64,000 bases of DNA. It comes from Antitrichia curtipendula. Lineage: Eukaryota; Streptophyta; Bryopsida; Hypnales; Leucodontaceae. The DNA lies in NCBI GenBank assembly GCA_951230915.1, contig OX579633.1, positions 20,432,574 to 20,496,573 of the forward strand. The letters are read 5' to 3'. Below the pieces are notes generated by a model, which worked only from the letters and a program-made list of their open reading frames with translations, did no database searches and was not told where the DNA came from. The number at the start of each line of letters is the position of its first letter. Within the stretch, counting starts at the first letter, position 1. Shown piece by piece: positions 45,979-57,329 of the stretch. Both the position numbers and the translations under genes were made by a program.

Positions 45979-46522
45979 TTAACCGCTCCGACGTCCAACT
46001 TATGGACAATGAATAGATTTGTGTTCATGTTTCCTTTTTCATTGTTACTTGGATGAAAGTCATTCTAATTTGTGAAGATACTTTATCAAGTTCTTGTCTT
46101 ATCTAATGATTGGATTTGGTGTTAGTAGAGTACATATAGTTTTCTAAAATTACAAATATGGAAGTATGTCGGGTGGTTGACTAAGCCAAATCTACATTGG
46201 CTCTAGCTCAAAAATGTATTTGCAAAAAAGAGGTCATAAATGTAAAGAATAGAAAATTTTCAAAAAATCACCATGCCTAGAGGTCCTCTTTGAAATCCAT
46301 TCCTACAAGTTTTACTCCAAAAATGATAATATTTTGCTTGTAAATGAATTTTGAAGGAATTTTGAAATTTTCCTTTCAAAATTTATTAAAAAACATTGGT
46401 GATAGCATTGGTGAATCTAACTTTACGGATGGAATCTAAAATTTAAAATCTACAATTTTCATTTATATATCAATTCCAAAATATTCTTCCAAAAGATATT
46501 TTATAATGATTTTTTCCAAATT

Positions 46523-46600
46523 GTCAATTTTGGAGAAGACTAATTGACAATTTTGGAGAAGACTAATTGACAATTTTGGAGAAGACTAATTGACAATTTT
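46523..46600 (+). repeat. 24-bp tandem repeat, three copies
   Basis: The unit aattgacaattttggagaag followed by acta is repeated three times with no change in its core, then breaks into ttttagacc. Confidence 0.9.
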
Positions 46601-47270
46601 AGACCTCTTTAAATTTTCTCTCTAAAATTGTCCATAGTCAATTCTTAATTTGATTACTCAATTTTAGATCCTCCCATATGAAAATTCAAATTTGTGAAAC
46701 ATGAATCTTAAGATTTCAACTTGTTGATTTGCTTGGTATGACTAAAGTCTTGTAAATTTATCAGTCCTATAAAAAAATTGTCCTTATAAGGTAAACAATC
46801 CTTGTAAAAAAGATGGTTCATTGTTCATTTTAACCTAATTTATTCAAATTTGGATGAAATTTCAAACAGATTTGAGTAAAATGGAATTAAATTCATTTAA
46901 AAAAATTGTTATCTAACATAGAGCATTTGCCTTTAGTGAAAAGTTGTAACACATGTATTTGAAAATCAATTGAAATGACACATTAGATAATTTTTTTTCA
47001 TTATAAGAACCCCATGTTTTATATGACGTTTTATAATTTTTTGTGACGGATTTTAGATGACGTCTAATAAAATAAACTTGTGTTTTTATGACAATAATAA
47101 CATTCAATATAACATTCAATATGGATTTCTTATAGTATCTAGAACAAATTTAAAATTTAATTAGAAAAAGTATATTAGGTAACCCTAAACTATACTTATT
47201 TAAAGAAGTTTTCAAAAGTCTGTCACAAATCAACTCTTGTTTTTAAGAACTTCTGCATATTAAAGTTGAA

Positions 47271-48209
47271 CTCCTAAGGGACTAAAAAGACCAAACTAAG
47301 TTTTTTGGCAACATAGCAATTTTGGACAAATCACTACAAATGGAATTTTTATGTTTTTATTTGAAATTTTCACACAACATGTAGACAAGTTGTTTATGTA
47401 AGTTCCAACAATTTTCATAACTTTTGACTACATGATTAAAAAGTTATTTTATGATATGTAATTTCTTTCTCAAATTGGGCAGTCAAGATAGATAAGAAAA
47501 AATCACTTTTTCGAGGAACAAAAATTTGAAATTGATTTTGTAGATTTATGTATAAATGGAAAGCTTTGAATTATTCCATTTTAATCAATGAGATGAAAAT
47601 TATGAGGAGTTTTAGTTTGCGGACAATCATAGATTCTCTACTCTAAAATAAACTTTGAAGTTCATTATTGAACTCAATTTTCAGTATTCTTTGAAAAAAA
47701 TAAAATTATAGGACATAGATTGTTTATTTTAACATTAAAACCATTGGGATTTGAATTTTGCAGTTCTAAATTAAATTTTTAACAATTTTGTATTTTGAAT
47801 CATTCTCTACTTCTTTCTATTTACTATTTTTTTCCTATATGTTGTACAATTCCAAATGATCAAAAAACATTCAAGGATGTAACCAACTCATCTTGACGAA
47901 TGAATCCAAAGAAGAACCACCAACATAGACATTTTTTCATACAAATGTGACCTTGTGAAGTGCAGTTGCCCTATTTTTTGCAAGGCCAAAAGAATGATTT
48001 ATGTCAATTAAAATGCTAATGTCTTGCAATCTACAGGGTGGAAATTTTTGAAAATTTTCTACATATTTTCAAACCAATATACTACAAGATCCTATGGTTA
48101 CATGTGTCCAAAATTTCATTTTATTTTATTTCCTTCAAATTTGGTACTTGTATTAGAAATGACAATTTTGAGCATTTTTGATGAAAACATAGTCAAAGAA
48201 CTTTAGAGG
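47271..48209 (+). mobile_element. TTAA-family subtype 2 element, uninterrupted copy
   Basis: It begins CTCCTAAGGGACTAAAAAG and ends AACTTTAGAGGT. Its interior corresponds block by block to 16131-17897 without that copy's two insertions (ttggcaacatagcaatttt, ggaaagctttgaattattcc, cattctctacttctttctat). The flanking TTAA is decayed. Confidence 0.65.
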
Positions 48210-50199
48210 TTAGTAGTTGTTTTTTGTCTCTCATTTACCATGTCATCACAACTTATATTGCTTAGATCTTTGAAATTGAAATTAATCTTGACACAACACA
48301 CATCATTACTCTTTGCATGATTCATATTACTTTTGACTAAAAAAACTCTTATAAAATACCTTTATTGAAGAAGTAATCAATGAATCTTTTAATATTTTTC
48401 ACTTTTGGATGATAGACACTCACAAGGAACATTTTCAAAGTCCTTTGTAGGCATTGTAATAGAAATCCCTTGCAAGAACTCCCTTTTTTCCGGGTTTTTT
48501 TTACATGTAATGAAAGTGTCCATCACAGGGAAATGTGAGATAGGGAATTCTAATGAAAGGGGAATTTGTGCATTTTTCAATGTTATTTGAAGATGTCTCA
48601 GAATTTGATTTATGAAATTCAAGATTCTAGAATGTAAATTTGATGTAAATTTAATGTAGAATTCAATGCGTATAATCAAAATAATTTGTAGATTTTGGAG
48701 GCTCATATCTAATTAATATATAGACTTTGAATTTCCAATCTTATTGATTTGTACATTTCAAATTTTTTGATCTAAATTCTTTTCTAGGTCTCAAGAGTTT
48801 AAAATGTTAGTAATATATACATTTCATTTGTTTAAACATTTTATAATTTCATCTATCATATATTTTTTTAGATTTCTAAACATACAAACTTTATAAATTT
48901 TAGATTTCAATGAATAAATTTCATTGTCATGAAGATTGATAACTTACGAGTCATAAGTGTCCAACCTCATGGTACCCTTGACAATCGATATGGGACAATT
49001 GCATCTTGTAAAATCTACCAAATACTAGGTGGAAACAACATTGAAATGTAAGATGTGTCAATGTGTTGTAAAGTCTACCAATTTGGACTGCACATGAGGG
49101 ATTGGGGGAAAGTTTATAAAAATCCCTGCAAAGAAAACCCACTCAATTTCTTTCTAAATAGGAATTCTTTAAAGACCCCCCCATGATGACATTAGAACAA
49201 AAGGAAACATAGGAACTGGCAAAACCTAGTAGGGACAATCTAAAGAATATTCAAACTGGTCACAAGGAATTCCAAACAAGTCCGTTGTGACTCCTTGTTC
49301 CTTCAACTACTTCCAAGACTTGATTGCTAATCAAACCTACAATGACAACAAGAATTGTCATAATTATGTAATGGAGTTGTCTTCTGCTATAACTTTTGAA
49401 GCATAATCTAGATGAACTTTGATTATTTTATCAAAGATGAATGGCTCCATTGTTATCATACCCTTATTTTTTTTTAAATTTAAAAATTCATTTTATATTT
49501 AAAAGTCTATTTTGTTAATTTATCACACTTTCAAATTTAGGGGTTTTAAGTACTATCAAGTACCCAAAATCAATGATCTAAAACAAAAAAATTGTGGTTT
49601 ATTTCCACAATAGGCATGTTCCTACCAAGGTTCTTAGGATAGATTATTTTATGTCCTCCACTCCTCCATGTTTGTGCAATAGGATTCCCTAGCACACACT
49701 TTGAATTTTGAAGATGCTTTCAAGCTCATTCTTTTGGTGAAATCTCTTCACCATCAAGTCTTCACAAATGACTAATTTTTAGTTTCATTGTAAATTATTT
49801 TTCCTATTTTTTACAAATTAAAATGTCTAAGTATCTATTTTCTTGCAATTTCGCACTCTTCTAGTTCTCCTACTTGAAAAAATTTATATGCTTTTCCTTC
49901 TTGAAAGTACCATATTCTTAAAGGGGTCTATAATGTTTTAGCAAGTTTGTTGAAAGCTCAAGTTCCTATTGTGACTCCCCCAAGAATAGCCTCCACTCTT
50001 TTGCTTCACTATTAATATTATAACCTCAAACACATTGATTCCAACCCCAAGCCTAATCTCCTACAAATCTTCAATCTCTAAAGATTTGTAGATGACAACA
50101 ACCTTCCTGTATTTCAATCTTGGTAATTAATATTCTCCTTGAATTTCATTCATTGACGAGAATCAATCAAATCAATTATCTATCTACGGTATACCTTAA
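48210..50199. other. AT-rich intergenic DNA, no gene recognised
   Basis: Only short frames (up to 105 codons) with repeat-like composition are present. No inverted ends or tandem arrays stood out. Confidence 0.4.
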
Positions 50200-51172
50200 T
50201 CCTTCAAGGCCTATGGTCTTGAAGGGTTTAAAAACATCATTGCTTTTGAAGTGTTATTGTTCAAAATGTCAATAAGGTATGGAAATCTCAACTATACAAT
50301 CTTGTAGTGTACAAATTGTAGATGATGTGAATCAAATTTGGAGTCAGTTGGCCATGTAAATTGCAAGATTATAATGTTTTAGTGTAGAAAAAAGATGCTG
50401 AAATTTTTCTAGCAACAGATTTGGAGGTGAATTTCGGTTTCTAAACCTACTCAAATGAAAAAAACTAAAACTTCAAAGTGATTCAACATTAGAATACAAA
50501 CACACTGGTAAAAAAACATCATTGAATTGACTCATTGTGTCTACAAAATGGCTTTGAAAATATAAAAAAATATCAAGAAAAATTGAAAAAAAACACGTCT
50601 AAGGTTGAACCTCCTTCCACTAAAATGCTTCTCAGTCAATCATAACTTCTTGGATTGATATGAAATTTTATCCACAAAAACTAGACTAGTATGCGCAACT
50701 TTTATAGTTTTTTAAAATTGGAAACAAATATTGTATGAAGAAGAAACAAGCCGCCCAAGTTCATTGGAATCCAAAAATGTCGGGATTTTGAACTTCAAAT
50801 TGCTCCCAAACATTCAAAACAACTTGGATTGGCATGAAAATTTTACCACAATAACTAGACTTCAAAGGAAACAAAATCAAGAATTTTTTTATATTGAAAG
50901 CAAACAATGGATGAAGGAGATACAAGCCTTCTGAAGTTGCATTCATCAAATGCAGTTTGGTGAACTCAAAGTGAACCTCCAAACTTCAAGTGGCTTACAA
51001 AAAGTTAATTCATCTGGGATTGATCTAAAAGTTTTACCACACAATCTAGATGAGAGAGCACAAATTTTCCAACAAGTTTTTATTGAATTTGGACATTGGA
51101 TGCAAAAGTTACAACACTTTGAATTGGACTTAAAACTATGTGAGGACACCTTTGGTCCCCTTGGGCGGTGAG
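50200..51172 (+). repeat. Probable TTAA-flanked element, diverged subtype
   Basis: TTAA at 50196-50199 is followed by TCCTTCAAGGCC, and the right end reads GGTCCCCTTGGGCGGTGAG before TTAA at 51173-51176. The inverted ends are weak. Directly right of it lies repeat H (51177-51405), as for the elements at 703 and 62694. Internally, related aacttcaaattgctcccaaa and ttggattggcatgaaa blocks recur near 50640 and 50790, suggesting internal duplication. Confidence 0.4.
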
Positions 51173-51176
51173 TTAA

Positions 51177-51405
51177 ATCAGGTTGATTGTTTATTTGTTT
51201 GTTTGTTACAATGAGCTCTTCTAAACTATGTTCTTGGTACCTATTGGAAAGCTCTGTTTGCAAGGAAGGGTGCATAAACTTCATTTTGTAGTGCTTGAAC
51301 CTACGGTATGAAAGATATTGAATTTCAAACTTTTTATGAATTAAAAAAATAAAAAATAACTCTGACTTTTATTTTGCTTGTGGCAACGGCACAGGACACA
51401 CTAGT
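51177..51405 (+). repeat. Repeat H, copy 2
   Basis: It matches 1283-1515 and the inverse of 62444-62689: tttgtttgttacaatgagct, tatgaaagatattgaatttc, then gtggcaacggcacaggacac near the distal end. It starts at the TTAA of the preceding element. Confidence 0.55.
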
Positions 51406-53181
51406 AAAATATGTATTAGATAATCGATGAGCCGTGCTAGCGGCAAATAGGTTATTGGACATAACCGGTTGTGCATTTTCTAGTCACAACCTTTGATCTT
51501 CATGATCCAAAGGTGTAGGAAGCAAGTTGAAAGGAAAGAAGGTTATGAATTGCATCATGTAATGGCAATGGTGACAGGTTGCCAATGGGACAATGCCACA
51601 TTAGCATTGAAAAGTCAACAACCGGTTATAAAGGATCAACCTACCATCACCACCAGAGTCTACCGCTGCTTGCTCTCCACCAAGCCATTCTTGACAATTC
51701 ATGCAGCTCTGGAATCCATTTCAGCAAATCATAGCTGAAATATCACAACGAAAGCTTTGGTGGAAAGTCGTTCCGTCCATTTTCCACCACAGCTCACTGT
51801 GATAGTCCAGCTATGATCTTGCAACGGCAAAACGAGCTGCGTAGATTCTGCAAAATTCTAAAGAAAAGAACAACCAAATGTCAAATTCCGTTAAATGAGC
51901 AGACTTTTGGCACTTTTCAGGGCCTGTTGCTATCTGTACTACAGTAGTCTACCAGTCCTAGTTTTTGTGAGCTTTGTGCATTTGAATGTCACAACTTTTG
52001 ACGCCCATAATCTCATCAATTAGCAAATATGGAGATCCAACTGTAATTCTCATTAAAACAGCAAAAAAGTTCAAGTAATTGGAATTGTTTTCAGATGCCC
52101 CTCTGGAATCTCAGATCTAGATCAATCCTATCATTCTCAAACTCCTGATATGTATGATCTTTGCATCATTGTCGGATAATTTTAATTCATGTTTCCGCAA
52201 TTAGAATCTTTAACTCCATCCCATCAAGCTCTCGTAGTAAATAAGTACCTTCTAGAGCTGAAACATTGCATTTTAACGATTCCAAAAATAAAAGACAATG
52301 CATGTGTAGATGACATTCAAGTATGAAACCTCATACCGATCTGTATTAAGTAGTTAAAAATGACAAAATTTCAAGAGATTGGTACTTCTCCAGGAGCCCA
52401 AGAATCTCAGATCTACACTGATCCTAGATTTTAGAGCTCCGAGGGCACTTGAAAAATCACGCCAGTTGCTCTAGTGTGCTTCCGAGGACTGTACTGTATA
52501 CCCCTCCCTTAAACCTTTCAAGATCGAGGACAGTCATACCATTTCCAAGCTTCTTAACTTTCTAAGAAATGAGAAACAAGCATGCAATTAACTAAACTTA
52601 GCTAATTAATTCGTTAGCCTCAATAAGACACCCACCCACACCATTGAGTACATAAAGGAAACGAAAATCACCCTCAGAGAAGGAAAAATCTCCATATTCA
52701 AGTGTGCTCGAGCTCTCTAAGTTAGATAAGAACACCAAAGTGAACATCTATGAACCACAAAGCAATTAGAGTGCGCGCAAGCAAGAATACATTGCAACAC
52801 CGACAGAGTTTTGCAAAGTGAAGTTGAAATCTGAGCGCTGATCTACCAAGTTTATGCCTGTGAAACTTGAAGACTGGCTACAAAGTTGAAGTAAATGCGC
52901 GCATGTTCTAGTACCTTCCGCTGTCCCTACCACTACAGAAATCCAAACAGTCCATATAGAGACCCAATTCCATAGCACTTGCAACTCTGGAATTTCACAG
53001 CTTGATCTCGAATGAAATAAACAGTCCAAAATTCCCAGGTGCACAAACCAGCAGGTGAGATCGACGCCTGTGCAGAAAAAAATGCAATTGCTGTGTGCGG
53101 AGATATCTATCTGTCTCGCTAATGACATACCGATAGAAATGAAGTGAGCTATTTGTAGTACAAATAACAAACAGCTGCATC
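51406..53181. other. Moderate-GC region, no gene recognised
   Basis: Composition is less AT-biased than the repeats around it. Frames at 51493-51738 (plus) and 52766-53170 (minus, 134 codons) are the longest, but neither resembles a known domain. Splice-like sites exist but do not chain into a convincing protein. Confidence 0.3.
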
Positions 53182-53263
53182 CTTATGTATGTTTCTGAAA
53201 AAGATCTGTGTTTCCCTTGTAAAACAGAAAGGAGACACGGGTCTTTTTCAGAAACAGAGGGAG
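53182..53263. mobile_element. Small Stowaway-like MITE
   Basis: The right end, read inverted, is CTCCCTCTGTTTCTGAAAAA followed by gacccgtg. The left arm is GTTTCTGAAAAAGATCTGTG from about 53191, with a diverged outer tip. TA follows at 53264. The arms fold around a short loop, aaaacag. Confidence 0.65.
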
Positions 53264-54125
53264 TAGTACTGTAAGCTTGCTTTTCAAGTAAGGTAGCTAC
53301 TCAAACTTCTGTAGGGTAGCTACATAGCTACTAACAATTGATATCTGGTAACAAAGAGACACCGACAATCATGGGTGACAATGCATTGAAAAGCCTAACT
53401 TAGCCTTGACAGAAGGGTTGTGTGTGATGGTGCATTGCGAATTAGACTACTGGACCAAGGCTCAAAATTCGGCTCCATCAGTTCTTTTTAGTTGTAGACT
53501 TTCTTTTATCCAAGTTTTTTCTTTTTTTGACCAATATTCGAAATGTTCTTTGGTATGATATTATCAATGCAAGTTGGGGTGAATTTGGTGAACATTATCC
53601 GTCTTTGCTGAAGAATGTAGCTAAACGAATTGTAGCTTACTTGTTTCTTATCGGTTAAGGTTAAGAGTGCAACAATTGCAGAGTATTTTTGTGCCATTTA
53701 TTGATAGTGGGGAACCTTTGGATGCGCTTACAAAAAATTTAACCTAGCTACAATGCTACATAATTTACCCTAACAGGAATCTGTATTTCTATTATTTAAA
53801 AGATCGAGATTTTAGTGTGCGTCTCTTAAAATAGTCATTTTGAGGTTTCACAAAGGTTCACGATCTTTAATTTGTATTCGTTACCCTGCAATAGTTGTTA
53901 ACACCAATTTCATTAGATTGGCAGAAATTCAAAACATTAGCACTTTTCAAAGCAGTCGCCCTGAAATACGAATCGATGCCCTTCCTACTTTTTAGAGATT
54001 TGAGCAGTGGAATGTCGCAACATTGGCGCTCTGAATTGCAATATTGCCTAAATTTTTATATTGGCTTCCTGAGGAACAATGAGCACATCCTTCCATTTTT
54101 TTTAGAAAGTTAAAGCTGGATATAA

Positions 54126-54377
54126 GGAGGGTCATCCCCAAAATCGCACCTTGTCTAAAACCGCCATCGTCACTGTACATCTCCAAAATCAATATATTCT
54201 CATGTTGAAGAACATCTACGAAAAAATTAACTTTGACCCTTCATAACTTTTGCATACAATATCCAAATATCACGTTCTTTGGTGCGTTGGAACCTCCTTT
54301 CATTTGTCAACAAGAAAATCGATGAAAATTTGGCCGGCACAGTAGCAAAAAGTGGCGGTTTTGGGGGGTACCCACCT
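54126..54377 (+). mobile_element. GGTGGGTACC-ended MITE-like repeat, copy 2
   Basis: It starts aggagggtcatccccaaaat and ends ttttggggggtacccacct. It matches 6804-7080 along its length (ttcataacttttgcatacaa, cgttctttggtgcgttggaa). It is followed by a less AT-rich stretch to about 54880 without a recognised gene. Confidence 0.6.
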
Positions 54378-54889
54378 CATGAAAGTAAGAAAACGAAAGC
54401 TCCAGAGACGAGCACATGGGCGTTCGTGCATGACTGCGTCTGGAAGATGAGCGTCGGTTGCGCCATTTTTTGTGGAATAGAATTCAATCTGAGGAAAAAG
54501 AAAGCATGGAAATCCATGCCTGGCACAGACTGCTTTAGACTCCAATGAATATTCTTTTTTTCTCTTAAAAATGATTGTGGACACACATGAAAGGAGGGGT
54601 TTAGTGCGAGACTTTTTGCTTGATTTCATCAGGGCGGACTTTTTCACCAGGGCTCACACATTTTGAGTGCGCTAGAAACGGGATTGATTCGGACGTATCA
54701 CATGGTTGGTGCCGCACCTGGGAGACGTTTTGGTTGGGACCTCAAGTGAACAGACTGTTGATGGAAGGTGGGAGGTCCATGAAGCGCCCATTTTACCAGC
54801 TGGAAATTGATTTGGGGAGGTTAAACTTTTTGAAGTACTTTTCAGTAAAAAAAATTGAAAGATGAATGGAATTGGCATCTAACCCAAGT

Positions 54890-55085
54890 CGTTTCATCAT
54901 TTTTGGATTTTCATGGAATTAGTTATGAATTTTTGAAGTTGAAACGTAGTAGCACTAAAGCATCACCTTTTGCAATGTATACTATTTGTACATTGCTAGT
55001 GCAATGCAAAAGAAAAATGTACCTCTATGTTAGAAGACAATTTTAGAGCTTGAGAGTTGTATAGGCCTCTTACCTTATTCCAACC
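54890..55085 (-). repeat. Inverted copy of the 2054-2545 repeat unit
   Basis: The sequence atggaattagttatgaattt, tttgtacattgctagtgcaa and atgtacctctatgttagaag is the reverse complement of the unit near 2150-2285. Confidence 0.55.
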
Positions 55086-55167
55086 ATAACAGGATGGTTG
55101 GAGTTTATCTCTTTGATGTTGGCTATTGACCGAAGGGAAAGAGGCTTTGCTTTGCTTCACAACAGTC

Positions 55168-57240
55168 ATTTTGTAGTCATTTAGAAGTTGCAATGGAATC
55201 TTTGCACCAGTGATGGACTAGCACGTGGCAAATCATTCCATAGTCATTATGAAGTGACGTGGATATAGGATTATGGTCACTCCCTAAGAACATTGAAAAT
55301 CATTTTTGTGTCATTTTTAAGTTGCGGCAATGTGAGCAAAAAAGAGTGTAATGATTATTGCACTAGCCATTATGTAGTCACATATGAGTACATTCAAACT
55401 TTCACAACAAATGAATACACCATATATAATATACCATATATAATTAACAAATACACAATACACTATATTTGGCATATGCGTCGCATGGCTACTCACACCA
55501 CTTAATGTGTGAGTTCAGAGAGTTTATATGACTAGCCGTTTATACAAGTGGGGTGGTAGGAGGCAAGACAAACCATGTGGGATTTGTAAAATGCATGAAT
55601 TGTGTTACAAGTATTATTTCAAACTTCATTTATGCATTGTAGATTAACTTCTTTCAAAAAAATTTGAACTAATAAAAGTTGGGAAATCGATCTCATTTTC
55701 ATCCCCCAAATTTTGTTTTAGAATTTGAGCCTCAAATCAAAAGTTATAGACAAATTTGAGAAAGAAACTGGAAATGATATTATCTTTGACAATTTCTTAC
55801 ATCCTTTCTAACTTCCATGACAAGCGTAGCGTATGTAGTAGACTAGTATTTCCACAGTCCATATAGGGAAAGTGTGAAAACACATTCATGCAAGTTATAC
55901 TAAAAGCACAAAGTAATTGAGAGGGCTTCCAGCACCAAAGCAGTAGTAGAGTACGTGCTATGAAGTCAGCTATTTCTGGCTAGTCATTCTGAAGTTGTAG
56001 GAAGTTATTCTCTAGTTGCAAGAAATCATTCTCTAGTCACATGAAGTCATTCTATAGTGGCTTCAAGAAACGGTACTTCACTGTTGTTGGCAACACCATC
56101 ACAAAAACTTTCAGTATGATTGCTATGGCCCCTATTAATGCAAAGATGAATCATATATCATTGTTCAAGAGTATTAGAATGACAATGCTACACATTGACG
56201 CCAATCACTGCTCCTATAGTGGTTGGAATGCAACTAAATCATATAGCATACGATGGAAAATGTAATAATGTACAACAAAAAACTTGTGAGGTCACTAGGA
56301 ATGCAAAATATAAATGATGTGTTTTGTTTTGGGATTTTTTTGTACTTAAGAAAAAAATTAGGAAATTAAACAAAGATTAAGAAACTTAAAAAAAATAAGA
56401 ATTGAACAAAGAAGACCAACAAAAATCAAGAAAATTGAAAAGATGAAAAATTAATTGCAACCTTAAAAAGAAAAGGGGAATATAAAAAGAAAAAGAAAGA
56501 AGGTTCCAAAGTTTCTAAAAAAAACTACAAAAAATTCTAAGCAACAACATATAAAAAAACAAAACATTTTGAATCAAATAAAATATAAAAAAAAAAAGAA
56601 CAAAGAAATTTTTTTTCCTTAAGAGATACAGAAAATTCCAAGCAGTAAAAAATAAAAAATATTTTCATTATAAACAAGGTCAAAAGAAAAAAGAAATTCC
56701 AAACATTTTAAGCAAAAAAAAATTGGAATATGAAAAAGAGAGGAAAGAAGTCCCCTCCAAAAGGTATAAAAAATGACATGCAACTGACAAGGGTGGATGG
56801 TGATTCCAAAAATAAAAAAGGAGTATAATTGAAAAAAAGTGAAAAAATAAATTAATTAATAAGGAACACCTAAAGCGTTCAAAATGAAAAGAAAAAGACA
56901 AACTTGGAGAAAAGATAAAAGAATTGCCAAAGCACATTGTATAGTGTAGTGACGTGGGAGTCATTTAGAAGTTGTCTCAAAATAAAGCGCAATCAAAACA
57001 TATGACTTAAGCTTTTCGAGTTTTGACTATGGCCTCTACAATGGAAGTAATTGTGTCCACGTCAGATGTTTGACAACACTGTGAATGATAACTTGTGGAT
57101 GAAACCTTGACTTCTTCGACTCCTCATTCAGAAGTCATGTTGGTGACTGCAAAATGCCTCCAATGTTGTGCATCACTCTGCATTAGTGCAATTAGAGGGC
57201 CGAAGTCATTGTTCAGTCATTCTGGAGAAGCAATCATTCT
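55168..57240. repeat. Interspersed degenerate motif GTCATTcTgaAGTtgc, about 11 copies
   Basis: The motif appears near 55165, 55177, 55237, 55311, 55366, 55984, 56003, 56024, 56046, 56959, 57126 and 57219 with variants such as agtcattctgaagttg, agtcattatgaagtgac and aatcattctctagtcac. Four copies are nearly tandem at 55980-56060. It could be a decayed satellite. Confidence 0.45.
56330..56940 (+). repeat. Long A/G-rich low-complexity tract
   Basis: For about 600 bp the plus strand is overwhelmingly A with G and few pyrimidines (aaaa, gaaa and aaag patterns). It has no coding meaning; the minus-strand frame over 56680-56964 is an artefact of poly-F/S codons. Confidence 0.7.
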
Positions 57241-57329
57241 TCTGCAATCACATATATTCCCATTTTTTTATAGTGATTGGCAGATAAAAAGAGTCACCTT
57301 GAAATGTAAATTTGTATTTTGAGTTTTGA

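Noticed and set aside
52766..53170. 134-codon minus-strand frame
   Set aside because: Composition and content look random, with no domain and no supporting splice partners.
56680..56964. Minus-strand frame rich in Phe and Ser
   Set aside because: It is produced by the purine-rich tract and is not a protein.
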